Assembly (NCBI GenBank): GCA_963768415.1
Contig: CAVYHX010000026.1
Coordinates: forward strand, 32,781 to 96,780
Direction of reading: 5' to 3'
Length of the DNA stretch: 64,000 nt
Source of the DNA: CAVYHX01 sp963768415
GTDB taxonomy: Bacteria > Pseudomonadota > Gammaproteobacteria > UBA9214
The position numbers and the translations under genes were made by a program. Of the stretch, positions 29,449-39,846 are shown piece by piece. The notes under the pieces are model-generated. The model saw only the letters and a program-made list of their open reading frames with translations. It did no database searches and was not told the DNA's origin. How positions within the stretch are numbered: the first letter of the stretch is position 1; each line of letters opens with the position of its first letter.

Positions 29449-29484
29449 CGGTTTGTCATCCAGAGGCCAGCGGGGTCAATTGAA

Positions 29485-30771
29485 CTGAAACTGCACTGGC
29501 GAATTCTTGTTGCACTGGTCCTTGCTGTCATCGCAGGCAGCTTGACCGGTACTGATGCGGATATCTTCGGTATCCGCTTCTATGATATCTACGATTTTCT
29601 GGGCACGATTTTCATGAATGCCCTGACAATGCTCATTGTCCCCCTGATTCTCTCCTCAATTATCACCGGCATTGCCGGCATGGGCGACGGCGGTGCTATG
29701 GGACGCCTGGGTGGCAAGACGCTGCTGTATTACCTGGCGACGACCCTGCTCGCTACCGTCGTCGGACTGGCAATGGTGAATATATTCACACCGGGTATCG
29801 TCGACGGTGAACCGGCCAGGGAGATCATCCCGATATCCGGGCAAAGCATGGATGAAATCGCCGAGCGTGTGCAGGGACGCGGTGCAGGTGATGTGGTCGA
29901 TATATTCATACGGATGGTTCCTGCGAACATTGTGGCTGCCGCGGCAGAGGGTAAAATGCTCGGGCTGATCTTTTTCAGTCTTTTGTTCGGTTATTTCATG
30001 ACTCGTGTTGAAGGGGCAGCCGGCAAGGCCCTGAAGGATTTCTGGCAGGGCATTTTTGCTGTCATGATGAAGATCACCGACCTGGTGATGCAGTTTGCGC
30101 CGGTCGGTGTTTTCGCGCTGGTCGCCAAGGTCATAGCAACGACGGGCTTTGCCGCCTTTCAGCCGTTAATGGCCTTCTTCTTTACGGTACTCGGGGCACT
30201 GGCTTTCCATTTCCTGATTACGCTGCCGCTGTTATTGCGGCTGCTTGCAGGCGTCAATCCGTTACGCCATTACCAGGCGATGGCACCGGCATTGTTGACG
30301 GCATTTTCGACGGCGTCTTCATCGGCAACCCTGCCGTTGTCCATGGATTGTGTCGAGAAACGGGCCGGTGTATCCAATCGCACAACCAGTTTTGTCCTGC
30401 CGCTGGGTGCGACTGTCAATATGGACGGTACCGCACTGTATGAGTGTGTCGCCGCCATGTTTATCGCCCAGGCTTACGGACTGGACCTGGGGTTCGGGCA
30501 ACAGTTTACGGTCGTCCTGGTGGCCCTGCTGACATCTATCGGGGTGGCCGGTATACCGGCTGCGAGCCTGGTCGCGATTACGATCATCCTGACGACCATC
30601 GGCCTCCCGATTGAAGCGGTTGGCCTGATTCTGGCCGTGGACCGGGTACTCGATATGTGCCGGACCAGTGTGAATATATTCAGCGACTCCTGCGGTGCTG
30701 TGATAATTGGCCACTCGGAGGGCGAGCAGGGGATACTGAAACTACCTGTCGAGCAGGCGGAGCGAATATAA
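29485..30771 (+). CDS. Dicarboxylate/amino-acid:cation symporter (GltP/DctA family)
   Basis: About 428 residues if translation begins at CTG 29485 (LKLHWRILVALVLAVIAG), where the family N-terminus falls and a GGGG lies 10 bases upstream; the only other unusual start in reach is ATT 29479. No ATG, GTG or TTG occurs in frame between the ppiD stop and the first helix; the first ATG (29614) would remove a helix. Eight transmembrane helices, the SSSATLPLSMDCVEK hairpin and the transport motif GATVNMDGTALYE are intact. Substrate is probably glutamate, aspartate or a C4-dicarboxylate, imported with H+ or Na+. Confidence 0.9.
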   Translation: MKLHWRILVALVLAVIAGSLTGTDADIFGIRFYDIYDFLGTIFMNALTMLIVPLILSSIITGIAGMGDGGAMGRLGGKTLLYYLATTLLATVVGLAMVNIFTPGIVDGEPAREIIPISGQSMDEIAERVQGRGAGDVVDIFIRMVPANIVAAAAEGKMLGLIFFSLLFGYFMTRVEGAAGKALKDFWQGIFAVMMKITDLVMQFAPVGVFALVAKVIATTGFAAFQPLMAFFFTVLGALAFHFLITLPLLLRLLAGVNPLRHYQAMAPALLTAFSTASSSATLPLSMDCVEKRAGVSNRTTSFVLPLGATVNMDGTALYECVAAMFIAQAYGLDLGFGQQFTVVLVALLTSIGVAGIPAASLVAITIILTTIGLPIEAVGLILAVDRVLDMCRTSVNIFSDSCGAVIIGHSEGEQGILKLPVEQAERI

Positions 30772-30824
30772 GCCGGTGACAGCAGGGAATTGGCGGGTGT
30801 CCCCGGAGCCGGGGCCAGGTATTG

Positions 30825-31610
30825 CTACACGACAGATGCCATCCCGACAGTGTTGTAGCCGCCATCTACATAGGTAATCTCGCCGGTGATACCGGCAGCG
30901 AGGTCCGAACACAGAAAAGCGGCGGCATTACCGACGTCCTCGATGGTGACATTGCGGCGCAGCGGTGCAGTGCCGGCAAACGTTTCCAGCAGCTTGCGGA
31001 AGTTACTGATACCCGCGGCAGCCAGCGTCCTGATCGGTCCGGCAGAGATCGCATTGACACGAATACCTTCAGGCCCGAGGCTTTGCGCGAGATAACGCAC
31101 GTTGGCTTCCAGGCTCGCCTTTGCCAGACCCATCACGTTGTAGTTGGGTATGGATTGCACTGCGCCGAGGTAGCTCAGGGTCAACAATGCGCCATTGCGT
31201 CCCTGCATCAGCGGGCGTCCTGCCTTCGCCAGTGCGGCAAAGCTGTAGGAACTGATTTCATGGGCGATATTGAAGCCTTCCCGGGTCACGCAATCAAGAT
31301 AATCACCGGCCAGCTGATCGGCAGGCGCGAACGCCACCGAGTGCACAATAATGTCCAGGCCGTCCCAACGCTCTCCCAGACCGGCAAGTAATGCATCGAT
31401 CTGTGCGTCACTGCTTACGTCGCACGGGAGGACGATGTCAGAACCGCATTCCGCGGCCATTTTGGTCACGCGTACGCCCATTTTTTCATTCGGGTAGCTG
31501 AATGCCAGCTCGGCACCCTCACGCTGCATGGCCTGGGCAATACCCCAGGCGATGGAACGATTGCTGGCGAGCCCGACGATGAGCGCGCGTTTTCCGGTCA
31601 TGAATCCCAT
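30825..31610 (-). CDS. fabI: Enoyl-ACP reductase (NADH)
   Basis: 261 residues, ATG at 31610 (MGFMTGKRALIVGLASNRSI). FabI reduces the trans-2-enoyl-ACP in the last step of each fatty-acid elongation cycle. The NAD-binding GLASNRSIAWGIA, the catalytic Tyr/Lys in NYNVMGLAKASLE and SYLGA are intact, as is the C-terminal GYNTVGM. The frame opens 25 codons earlier but that part lacks resemblance. Divergent from the solute-binding protein gene. Confidence 0.96.
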   Translation of the reverse strand: MGFMTGKRALIVGLASNRSIAWGIAQAMQREGAELAFSYPNEKMGVRVTKMAAECGSDIVLPCDVSSDAQIDALLAGLGERWDGLDIIVHSVAFAPADQLAGDYLDCVTREGFNIAHEISSYSFAALAKAGRPLMQGRNGALLTLSYLGAVQSIPNYNVMGLAKASLEANVRYLAQSLGPEGIRVNAISAGPIRTLAAAGISNFRKLLETFAGTAPLRRNVTIEDVGNAAAFLCSDLAAGITGEITYVDGGYNTVGMASVV

Positions 31611-31877
31611 GTTAATACCCTGTTTCTCAGGTTTTCCTGGCAGATATCCCGCTTGTGCGGGATGCCATGCCAGGGCAGGCGGCAACGTGCCGCTAAGTTA
31701 CCTGAAAACACCGTTGACGGAAAGTGCTGATCAGGGTCCAGGGCATGAAACCTGATGGAACGACCGATATAATGAGCGGCCATGTACCAGGGTAGCCATC
31801 GCTCATGCTTGTAATGACTGTGTCATCTCCGTATGTCACTGCCGGGGTGTCAGTGTGTTGCTGAGAGTGACTACCGG

Positions 31878-34076
31878 GTGAACCGGCGCTCCTGCCGGAT
31901 TTTGTCACGCTCCGTGGCCATGCTGGCGCTGGCCGTCATGCTGTTTGCCTGCAGTAATGAGCCATGGAACCGGCCCTATCCCGCCAGTCAGGCGCACGAG
32001 AACATTCTGTATTCCTCATTTCAGGAACGTCCCAACCACCTCGATCCGGTACAATCCTACAGCTCGAATGAAGTGGCATTCACCGGCCAGATCTATGAGC
32101 CGCCACTGCAGTATCACTATTTACAGCGTCCCTACAGGCTGATCCCGCTGACCGTAACTCGAGTGCCACAGCCCTTCTATCTGGATGCCGACGGGCAGCG
32201 GCTTGCCGATACTGCGGCAGTCGAGCAGATTGCATACAGTGTTTATGAAATACAGATACAGCCCGGCATTCAGTACCAGCCGCACCCCGCATTCGCGCGC
32301 GACGATCAGGGCCGTCTGCGCTACCACGGACTGACGGCGGATGACCTTGAGGATATCTACACTATCGGTGATTTCAGGCAGACCGGAACACGTGAATTGA
32401 TTGCCGCCGACTATGTCTACCAGATCAAGCGGCTTGCGCATCCGCGTCTGCATTCACCGATACTCGGCCTCATGAGCGAGTATATTGTCGGGCTTGATGA
32501 ATACACGAAAACCCTGCAGACGGCCATGGCGACATTGTCCGGCGGCAGGTCGGCACCGGTGTATCTGGATTTGTCCCGCTATCCACTGGCCGGTGCCGAG
32601 GTCATCGATCGCTACCGCTACCGTATTACCATCCATGGAAAATACCCGCAGCTGCTGTACTGGCTGGCCATGCCGTTTTTCGCCCCGGTGCCGCCGGAGG
32701 CGGACATGTTCTATACCCAGCCGGGCATGCAGGAAAGGAATATCACCCTGGACTGGTACCCGGTCGGTACCGGCCCCTATATGCTGGTGGTAAACAATCC
32801 CAATCGCCAGATGGTACTGGCGAGGAATCCGAACTTTCATGGTGAGACCTACCCCGAATCGGGCGAACCCGGTGATCGTGCAGCAGGCCTGCTGCACGAC
32901 GCAGGCAAGCCCCTGCCGTTTATTGACGAGGTAATTTACAGCCTGGAGAAGGAAGACATACCTTACTGGAACAAGTTTCTGCAAGGGTACTATGACAGCT
33001 CCGGCATTAATTCGGACAGTTTCGACCAGGCGATCAGCACCGGCGCATCCGGTGAAGTGTCGTTGACACCGGCGATGCAGGAACGCGGCATAGAACTGAA
33101 GACAGCCGTGGCGGCATCCATCTACTACACCGGTTTTAATATGCTGGACCCGGTTGTCGGCGGTTATACCGAGCAGGCACGCAAGCTGCGCCAGGCCATT
33201 TCGATAGCAATTGATTTCGAGGAGTATATTTCCATCTTTCTGAATGGCCGGGGCATCCCGGCGCAGGGCGCTATCCCGCCGGGTATCTTTGGTTTTGTCG
33301 AAGGCATTGCAGGGATAAATCCCGCTGTCTATGACGTCACCACCGACGGGGCAGGGCGTAAATCGCTGGATAGCGCGCGGCGCCTGCTCGCGGAAGCGGG
33401 TTATCCGGACGGGCGTGATGCCGCTACTGGCAAACCACTGGTGTTGTATTTTGACACCACGGCAACCGGTCCGGATGACAAGGCGCGTCTCGACTGGCTG
33501 CACAAACAGTTCGCCAAACTGGATATCCAGCTGGTCATACGCGGTACGGACTACAACCGGTTTCAGGACAAGATGCTGAAGGGGACCGCGCAGATATATC
33601 AGTGGGGCTGGAATGCCGATTATCCAGATCCGGAGAATTTTCTGTTCCTGCTCTACGGACCCCAGGGCAAGGTTGAAAATAACGGTGAAAATGCGTCGAA
33701 TTACCGCAATCCGGATTTCGACCGGCTGTTCGTGCAAATGAAAAATATGGAAAACAGCACGGAGCGTCAGGAAATCATCGACGCAATGACGGAAATCGTG
33801 CGCCATGATGCCCCCTGGCTGTTCGGTTATCACCCCAAGCAGTTTGTCCTGCACCACGCCTGGTACCACAACTCGAAGCCCAACCTGATGGCCAACAATG
33901 CGCTCAAATACCGGCGGGTTGATCCTGCATTGCGGGCACAGCTGCAGGCAGACTGGAACAAACCTGTCCTCTGGCCCCTGGTCGCGCTGCTGGTGCTGAT
34001 CCTGCTGGTGATTATGCCGGCCTTTATCAGCTATCGCCGCCGCCAGAAGCTGCCGGCATATCGCACGGAACACTGA
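31878..34076 (+). CDS. Oligopeptide-type ABC transporter solute-binding lipoprotein
   Basis: 732 residues from GTG 31878. A signal peptide ends in lipobox LFAC (Cys29 by this start); the mature protein is a large SBP_bac_5 domain (PNHLDPVQSY, VGTGPYMLV, RQAISIAIDFEEYI, TDYNRFQDKMLKGTAQIYQWGW, EIVRHDAPWLFGYHP). Unusually, it ends with a membrane helix (residues ~696-716) and a basic tail. It begins a four-gene operon with overlapping junctions (SBP, two permeases, fused ATPase), as in YejABEF-type importers, though similarity to YejA itself is not obvious. Ligand unknown, probably peptides. Confidence 0.88.
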   Translation: MNRRSCRILSRSVAMLALAVMLFACSNEPWNRPYPASQAHENILYSSFQERPNHLDPVQSYSSNEVAFTGQIYEPPLQYHYLQRPYRLIPLTVTRVPQPFYLDADGQRLADTAAVEQIAYSVYEIQIQPGIQYQPHPAFARDDQGRLRYHGLTADDLEDIYTIGDFRQTGTRELIAADYVYQIKRLAHPRLHSPILGLMSEYIVGLDEYTKTLQTAMATLSGGRSAPVYLDLSRYPLAGAEVIDRYRYRITIHGKYPQLLYWLAMPFFAPVPPEADMFYTQPGMQERNITLDWYPVGTGPYMLVVNNPNRQMVLARNPNFHGETYPESGEPGDRAAGLLHDAGKPLPFIDEVIYSLEKEDIPYWNKFLQGYYDSSGINSDSFDQAISTGASGEVSLTPAMQERGIELKTAVAASIYYTGFNMLDPVVGGYTEQARKLRQAISIAIDFEEYISIFLNGRGIPAQGAIPPGIFGFVEGIAGINPAVYDVTTDGAGRKSLDSARRLLAEAGYPDGRDAATGKPLVLYFDTTATGPDDKARLDWLHKQFAKLDIQLVIRGTDYNRFQDKMLKGTAQIYQWGWNADYPDPENFLFLLYGPQGKVENNGENASNYRNPDFDRLFVQMKNMENSTERQEIIDAMTEIVRHDAPWLFGYHPKQFVLHHAWYHNSKPNLMANNALKYRRVDPALRAQLQADWNKPVLWPLVALLVLILLVIMPAFISYRRRQKLPAYRTEH

Positions 34077-35053
34077 TGTTTGCCTATCTCGTCAGACGCA
34101 TTGCCTATGCTATCCCGATCCTGATCGGTGTGAACCTGCTGACGTTCTACCTGTTTTTTGTGGTGAACTCGCCCGATGACATGGCGCGCCTGCACCTCGG
34201 CGTAAAACGGGTCACGCCCGAAGCGATAGAGAAGTGGAAGGCAGAACACGGTTATGAAAAACCGCTGCTGTATAACGCGGCTGCCAGCGGTGCGGACAAA
34301 CTGACGCGAACCATCTTTTTCGAAAAATCTGTCAGGCTGTTTGCCTTTGATTTCGGATATTCGGACGACGGCCGCGATATCAGTCATGATATAAGCCAGC
34401 GCATGAAACCCAGCCTCGCGATTGCGATCCCGATATTGCTGATCGGTCTGCTGATCAATATAACTTTTGCCATGTTGATGGCATTCTTTCGCGGCACCTA
34501 TGTGGATATCTCGGGTGTCATCCTGTGCGTGGTACTGATGTCCATTTCCGCCATGTTTTACATCATCGGCGGACAGTTCCTGCTTGGAAAAATGTTCCGC
34601 CTGGTGCCGATCTCCGGCTACGACACCGGGCTGGATGCTATCCGCTTCCTCATTCTTCCCGTGGTGATTGGCGCAATCAGTGGCATAGGCGGCGGATCGC
34701 GCATGTACCGCTCCTTCTTCCTGGAGGAGGCGGGCAAGGATTTCGTGCGCACTGCGCGCGCCAAGGGATTGCCGGAATTGCGCGTGCTGTTCCGGCATGT
34801 GCTCAAAAACGCCATGATTCCGATTGTCACTGGCGTGGTTGTCGTCTTGCCAACCCTGTTCATGGGCAGCCTTCTGCTGGAATCCTTTTTCTCGGTACCC
34901 GGCCTGGGCAGCTATACCATCGATGCCATCAACCGGCAGGACTTCGCCATCGTGCGCGCCATGGTTTTTCTCGGTTCGGTACTCTATATTGTCGGTCTGA
35001 TCATGGTCGATGTGGCCTATACGTTGGTTGATCCCAGGGTGCGGCTGGCATGA
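34076..35053 (+). CDS. ABC transporter permease (DppB/YejB type)
   Basis: 325 residues from ATG 34076, overlapping the preceding stop. Six predicted membrane helices, the first being YLVRRIAYAIPILIGVNLLT, the standard start of this permease class. The EAA-type loop that contacts the ATPase is visible as DFVRTARAKGLPELRVLFRH with LKNAMIP. The C-terminus LVDPRVRLA is typical. Forms the membrane pore with the next gene. Confidence 0.93.
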   Translation: MFAYLVRRIAYAIPILIGVNLLTFYLFFVVNSPDDMARLHLGVKRVTPEAIEKWKAEHGYEKPLLYNAAASGADKLTRTIFFEKSVRLFAFDFGYSDDGRDISHDISQRMKPSLAIAIPILLIGLLINITFAMLMAFFRGTYVDISGVILCVVLMSISAMFYIIGGQFLLGKMFRLVPISGYDTGLDAIRFLILPVVIGAISGIGGGSRMYRSFFLEEAGKDFVRTARAKGLPELRVLFRHVLKNAMIPIVTGVVVVLPTLFMGSLLLESFFSVPGLGSYTIDAINRQDFAIVRAMVFLGSVLYIVGLIMVDVAYTLVDPRVRLA

Positions 35054-36468
35054 TCAAACCAGTGATCCTGTGGACCGACGCCCTGATTTTTATCCTGTTC
35101 GCCGTGGTCGTCGCGTTTATACTTTATGCGCGCGCTAAACCCCACCTGCGCGCACCCTGGCAATCCGTGTTCTCCAGCCGCAGGGCAGCGGCATCGGCAG
35201 TGGTCCTGCTGGCCTATGTGGTCATCGGTTTTCTGGATTCGCTGCATTTCCGTCTACCCCTGGAAAATAACGGCACTCATACCGAAGTACACTATGCCGT
35301 TGAGGTACTGAGTGCGCTGGATTATTTTGTCGAACCGCTGCGGATACAGGAAGAGAAGACCTATTCCGCGCCCTTTGCAACGCATCTGTATGCCAGGGAA
35401 ACCATTCAGCATGCCGATGGCACCCAGACGCGTGATTATCCGCGCCTTGAATTCGGTGGCCGGCATCTGGATGAAAAGGGTGCTGGATTGAGGGATGATG
35501 TTATCCGGCGCAGTGTCACGGCCCTGGCCTGGACACTGCTGGCCGGCACCGTGCTGATGCTGTTGATCTGCTGGCGGCTGGCACGACGTAATTCACAGAC
35601 CTGGTCTGTAGTTTTCACAGCAGTGATTGCACGGCGCACAGCTATTCCCTGGCTGGTCATCTGGGCTACCTGCACTATTCTGCTGCTGCTTTTTTTCTGC
35701 GCGATTAACCTGGCCGGTGACTATCATATTTTCGGAACCGACAAGGTCGGGCAGGATGTCTTCTACCAGTCCCTGAAAAGCATCCGCACGGGACTTGTCA
35801 TCGGTACATTGACCACGCTGGTCATGCTGCCGTTCGCCGTCCTGATGGGCATCCTGGCCGGCTATGCGCGTGGCTGGATTGACGATGTCATCCAGTACGT
35901 CTACACGACGCTGAACTCGATACCGCATGTGCTCCTGATCGCCGCCGCCATCCTGATGCTGCAGGTGTATATCGCCAACCATCCGGATCAGTTTGAAACA
36001 ACAGTAGAAAGAGCGGATATCCGCTTGTTGTTTCTTTGTATTATTCTGGGCATAACCAGCTGGACCGGATTGTGCCGGCTGCTGCGCGGCGAGGCGCTGA
36101 AGTTGCGCGAGTCGGAATACATCCAGGCAGCGGTGTCATTCGGGGTGTCGCATGCGAAGATCATTACCCGGCACATACTGCCCAATGTCATGCACATCGT
36201 CCTGATCACCGTGGTCCTCGATTTCAGCGGCCTGGTGCTGGCGGAAGCGGTGCTGTCCTATGTCGGCGTGGGTGTGGACCCGACCATGAACAGTTGGGGC
36301 AACATGATCAACCGCGCGCGCCTGGAGATGGCACGCGAACCCATGGTGTGGTGGTCATTGCTGTCGGCCTTCGTGTTCATGTTCATCCTCGTGCTGGCAG
36401 CAAACCTGTTTTCCGATGCGGTACGCGATGCATTCGATCCGCGGCTGCGCAATAACCAGACCACATAA
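35050..36468 (+). CDS. ABC transporter permease (DppC/YejE type)
   Basis: 472 residues from ATG 35050 in an ATGA overlap. It is longer than usual DppC-type permeases (~300-340) because of an N-terminal extension with two helices and a periplasmic segment (residues ~75-150). The conserved core holds GTDKVGQDVFYQSLKSIRTGL, the EAA-type loop SEYIQAAVSFGVSHAKIITR with HILPN, and the end DAVRDAFDPRLR. It pairs with the preceding permease. Confidence 0.92.
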   Translation: MIKPVILWTDALIFILFAVVVAFILYARAKPHLRAPWQSVFSSRRAAASAVVLLAYVVIGFLDSLHFRLPLENNGTHTEVHYAVEVLSALDYFVEPLRIQEEKTYSAPFATHLYARETIQHADGTQTRDYPRLEFGGRHLDEKGAGLRDDVIRRSVTALAWTLLAGTVLMLLICWRLARRNSQTWSVVFTAVIARRTAIPWLVIWATCTILLLLFFCAINLAGDYHIFGTDKVGQDVFYQSLKSIRTGLVIGTLTTLVMLPFAVLMGILAGYARGWIDDVIQYVYTTLNSIPHVLLIAAAILMLQVYIANHPDQFETTVERADIRLLFLCIILGITSWTGLCRLLRGEALKLRESEYIQAAVSFGVSHAKIITRHILPNVMHIVLITVVLDFSGLVLAEAVLSYVGVGVDPTMNSWGNMINRARLEMAREPMVWWSLLSAFVFMFILVLAANLFSDAVRDAFDPRLRNNQTT

Positions 36469-36470
36469 CA

Positions 36471-38479
36471 ATGTCGCAACCGTTAATCAAAGTCGAGGAT
36501 CTCAGGGTCCGGTTCGGTCAGGGCGAGCGCGCTGTGCGCGCTGTCGATGGGGTAAGTTTTCATATCGACAGGGGCGAGACATTCGCGCTGCTGGGCGAAT
36601 CGGGTTGTGGTAAATCGATGACGGCCCTGTCGATGCTGCGCCTGTTACCGCAACCCTTCGGCCATATCAGTGCAGGGCATGTCTTCCTGGATGGCGAAGA
36701 CCTGCTGGGCCTGCCCGAGGACCGCATGCGCCGCGTGCGCGGACGCCGTATCGCCATGATCTTCCAGGAACCGATGACTTCGCTGAATCCGGTGCTGACT
36801 GTCGGCGAGCAAATCGGCGAGTCAGTGCGCCAGCATCACCGGCTGCGCGGACGTGCGCGAGCGTGACCGTGTGCTCGAATTGCTCGATGCAGTCGGTATC
36901 CCGGATGTCAAGCGGCGGCAGCTTGAATATCCGCATCAATTGTCCGGCGGCATGAAGCAGCGTGTCATGATCGCCATTGCGCTGGCCGGCGAACCGGACC
37001 TGCTGATTGCCGATGAACCGACAACGGCGCTGGACGTGACCATACAGGCACAGGTACTGGAACTGCTGCAAAAATTGCAGCAGGACACGCACATGGCCAT
37101 CATGCTGATTAGCCACGACCTGGGGATCGTGGCCGGCATGGCTGACCGGGTGGCCATTATGTACGCGGGGCAGCTGGTCGAGGAAGCCGGCCGTGACCGG
37201 TTCTTTGCGGCGGCCCGGCACCCGTACAGCCTGCGCCTGTTCGACGCGCTGCCGGATGTCAGCAAGCGCGATCATGCCCTGCAAACCATCCCGGGCTTCG
37301 TTCCCATGCTGGATCATGAATTCAGCGGGTGCCGGTTTGCCGAGCGCTGTGCGCGCGCCTGGGATTATTGCCACACGCACGTGCCCGCATGGAGTACGGT
37401 CAACGGCAGCCAGCATGTGCGTTGTCATCTGGCTGACGACCAGTGTCATTGCCCCTGAGCAGGTTGCAACGGAAGAGCCGCGCATACCGCATGCACCCGA
37501 GATGGCGAATGCGGATACGGCACTACTGGAGGTTGATGACCTCAGGGTCCACTTCCCGATACACGCAGGAATATTCAAGCGGGTTGCCGGCTATGTGTAT
37601 GCCGTGGATGGTGTTTCCATGCACATACCGCAAGGGCGGACCCTGGCGCTGGTAGGGGAGTCGGGCTGTGGCAAGACCACGGCCGGCAAGGGCATCCTGC
37701 AGCTGCTGCGACCGACGGGCGGCAGTGTCCGCTTCGATGGAGTCGAACTGACGCAACTGAGTGGCAAGCAACTGCGCGCGCGCCGTTCCGACTTCCAGTT
37801 TATCTTTCAGGATCCCTATTCCTCCATGAATCCGCGCATGCGTGTGGGTGACATTGTGGAAGAGGGCATGATTGCCCAGGGTATCGGTGCATCCCGGCAG
37901 CAGCGCCGCAAGCGCGTGCAGGAACTGTTCGAACAGGTGGGTCTGTCGGCCGGGCATGTGCAGCGCTATCCGCATGAATTCTCGGGCGGACAGCGCCAGC
38001 GTATCTGCATTGCACGCGCACTGGCCGTTGATCCGCGCCTGATTATCTGTGACGAACCGACCAGCGCCCTCGATGTGTCCGTGCAGGCGCAGATCCTGAA
38101 CCTGCTCAAACAGCTGCAGAACGAGCTCGGCCTGTCCTATCTTTTTATCACGCATAACCTGTCGGTGGTGGCCTATCTGGCTGACCGCATTGCCGTGATG
38201 TATCTCGGCCGTATCGTCGAGGAAGGGCCGGTTGCCGATGTGCTGGAGCGCCCCTTGCATCCCTATACCCGGGCCCTGCTCTCGGCAGTCCCGCAGCTGG
38301 AAACCGCTTCCCGCCGGGAAATTATCCGGCTCGAAGGTGACATGCCGTCCCCTTCAACCCCGCCATCGGGGTGTCATTTCCATCCGCGCTGTCCACAGGC
38401 AATGCCCGCCTGCGCGGAGAGTTACCCGAATCAAACCGGCAGCGGTCAGCACCGGGTGCGCTGCTTCCTGCACCAGTAG
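36471..38479 (+). CDS. Fused double ABC ATPase of the oligopeptide importer (two frameshifts)
   Basis: About 668 residues after removing two extra bases; ATG 36471. Two ATPase modules are joined as in YejF: the first has Walker A GESGCGKSM, signature LSGGMKQRVMIA and Walker B LLIADEPT; the second has GESGCGKTTAGKG, FSGGQRQRICIA and LIICDEPT, each followed by the oligopeptide/dipeptide C-terminal region with CxxRC-like cysteines. Breaks are at 36852 (GGA+C before GTG, Gly either way) and near 37433-37446, where several synonymous placements fit (for example TGT+C). All other parts are conserved. Confidence 0.9.
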
Positions 38480-38614
38480 CCCGGCGCCGCGGTGGCAGGC
38501 CGATTGCGTGGAAAATCACGGCAAACAGCAGGGTCGGGCAAGTCATACCCGTCGTGATAGACTGCGCGCTTTCCTTTTTTCAACGAACCAGCGATCAACC
38601 AGACGAGGCATACC

Positions 38615-39802
38615 ATGACCATTCAGTCCTTTCATCCCCCGGTCCGCACCCTGATGGGCCCCGGACCCTCCGACGTCAATCCGCGCATCCTGGAGGCCAT
38701 GTCGCGCCCGACCATCGGTCATCTCGATCCGGTGTTCGTGGACATGATGGATGAAATGAAAGACCCTGCTGCGCTATGCCTTCCAGACCGAGAACGAGCT
38801 GACCATGCCGGTCTCCGCGCCGGGTTCGGCCGGTATGGAAACCTGTTTCGTCAATCTGGTCGAGCCCGGTGACAAGGTCATCGTCTGCCAGAACGGTGTG
38901 TTCGGCGGGCGCATGAAAGAGAATGTCGAGCGCTGCGGCGGTACGGCCGTCATGGTCGAGGACGACTGGGGCCGGGCGGTCGATCCCGCACAAGGTCGAA
39001 GATGCGCTCAAGGCCAATCCGGATGCGAAGATGCTGGCCTTCGTGCATGCCGAGACCTCGACCGGCGCCATCTCCGATGCCAAAACCCTGGCCGAGACTG
39101 GCGCAGCAGCATGACTGCCTGATCATTGTCGATACCGTGACCTCGCTGGCCGGTTCACCGCTCGATGGTCGATGAATGGGAGCTGGATGCCGTCTACTCC
39201 GGCACCCAGAAATGCCTGTCCTGCGTCCCCGGCCTGTCGCCGGTCACCTTCAGCCAGCGTGCGGTTGATGTGGTCACCAGTCGCAAGACACAAGGTGCAG
39301 AGCTGGTTTCTCGATCTCAACCTGGTGCTGGGTTACTGGGGCGGCGGCGGCAAGCGCTGCCTACCACCACACGGCACCGGTCAATACCCTGTACGGCCTG
39401 CACGAGGCCCTGGTCATCCTGCAGGAAGAGGGCATCGAGAATTCCTGGGCACGGCACCGAAGAATCACGAGGCCCTGCGTGCCGGCTTCGAGGCCATGGG
39501 GCTGAATTTTGTGGTGCCGGAAGAGCGAGCGCCTGCCGCAACTGAACGCCGTGTCCGTATCCCGGACGGTGTCGATGAGGCCGCCGTGCGCAGCGCGCCT
39601 GCTGGACGAATACAATCTGGAAATCGGTGCCGGCCTGGGCGCCATGGCCGGCAAGATCTGGCGCATCGGTCTGATGGGCTTTGCCAGCAACCAGACCAAT
39701 GTGCTGTTCTGTCTCGGGGCGCTGGACGCGGTGCTGAGCGGTATGAAAGCGCCGATAACCTCGGGTGTTGCCGTGGATGCGGCACGCTCGGTTTTTGGTT
39801 AA
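38615..39802 (+). CDS. sgaA: Serine-glyoxylate / alanine-glyoxylate aminotransferase (many frameshifts)
   Basis: 392 residues when corrected; ATG 38615. A fold-type I PLP aminotransferase of the AGXT/SGA group: GPGPSDVNPRILEAM, SAPGSAGMETCFVNL, VDTVTSLAG, PLP lysine in SGTQKCLSCVPG, and the C-terminal WRIGLMG. It would convert glyoxylate to glycine using serine or alanine. Extra bases: 38762, 38988, 39097, 39164, 39291, 39358, 39529, 39592, two at 39557-39558; one base is missing at 39459-39460. Each single extra base is a synonymous third-codon alternative. With these removed the length is an exact multiple of three. A real pseudogene cannot be excluded. Confidence 0.85.
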
Positions 39803-39846
39803 GCTTTATACTAACCGATGGTTGTCAAACAAGCGGGGTGAAACTC

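Noticed and set aside
32454..34073. 539-codon minus-strand ORF opposite the solute-binding protein
   Set aside because: Shadow frame; the plus strand has signal peptide, domain motifs and operon structure.
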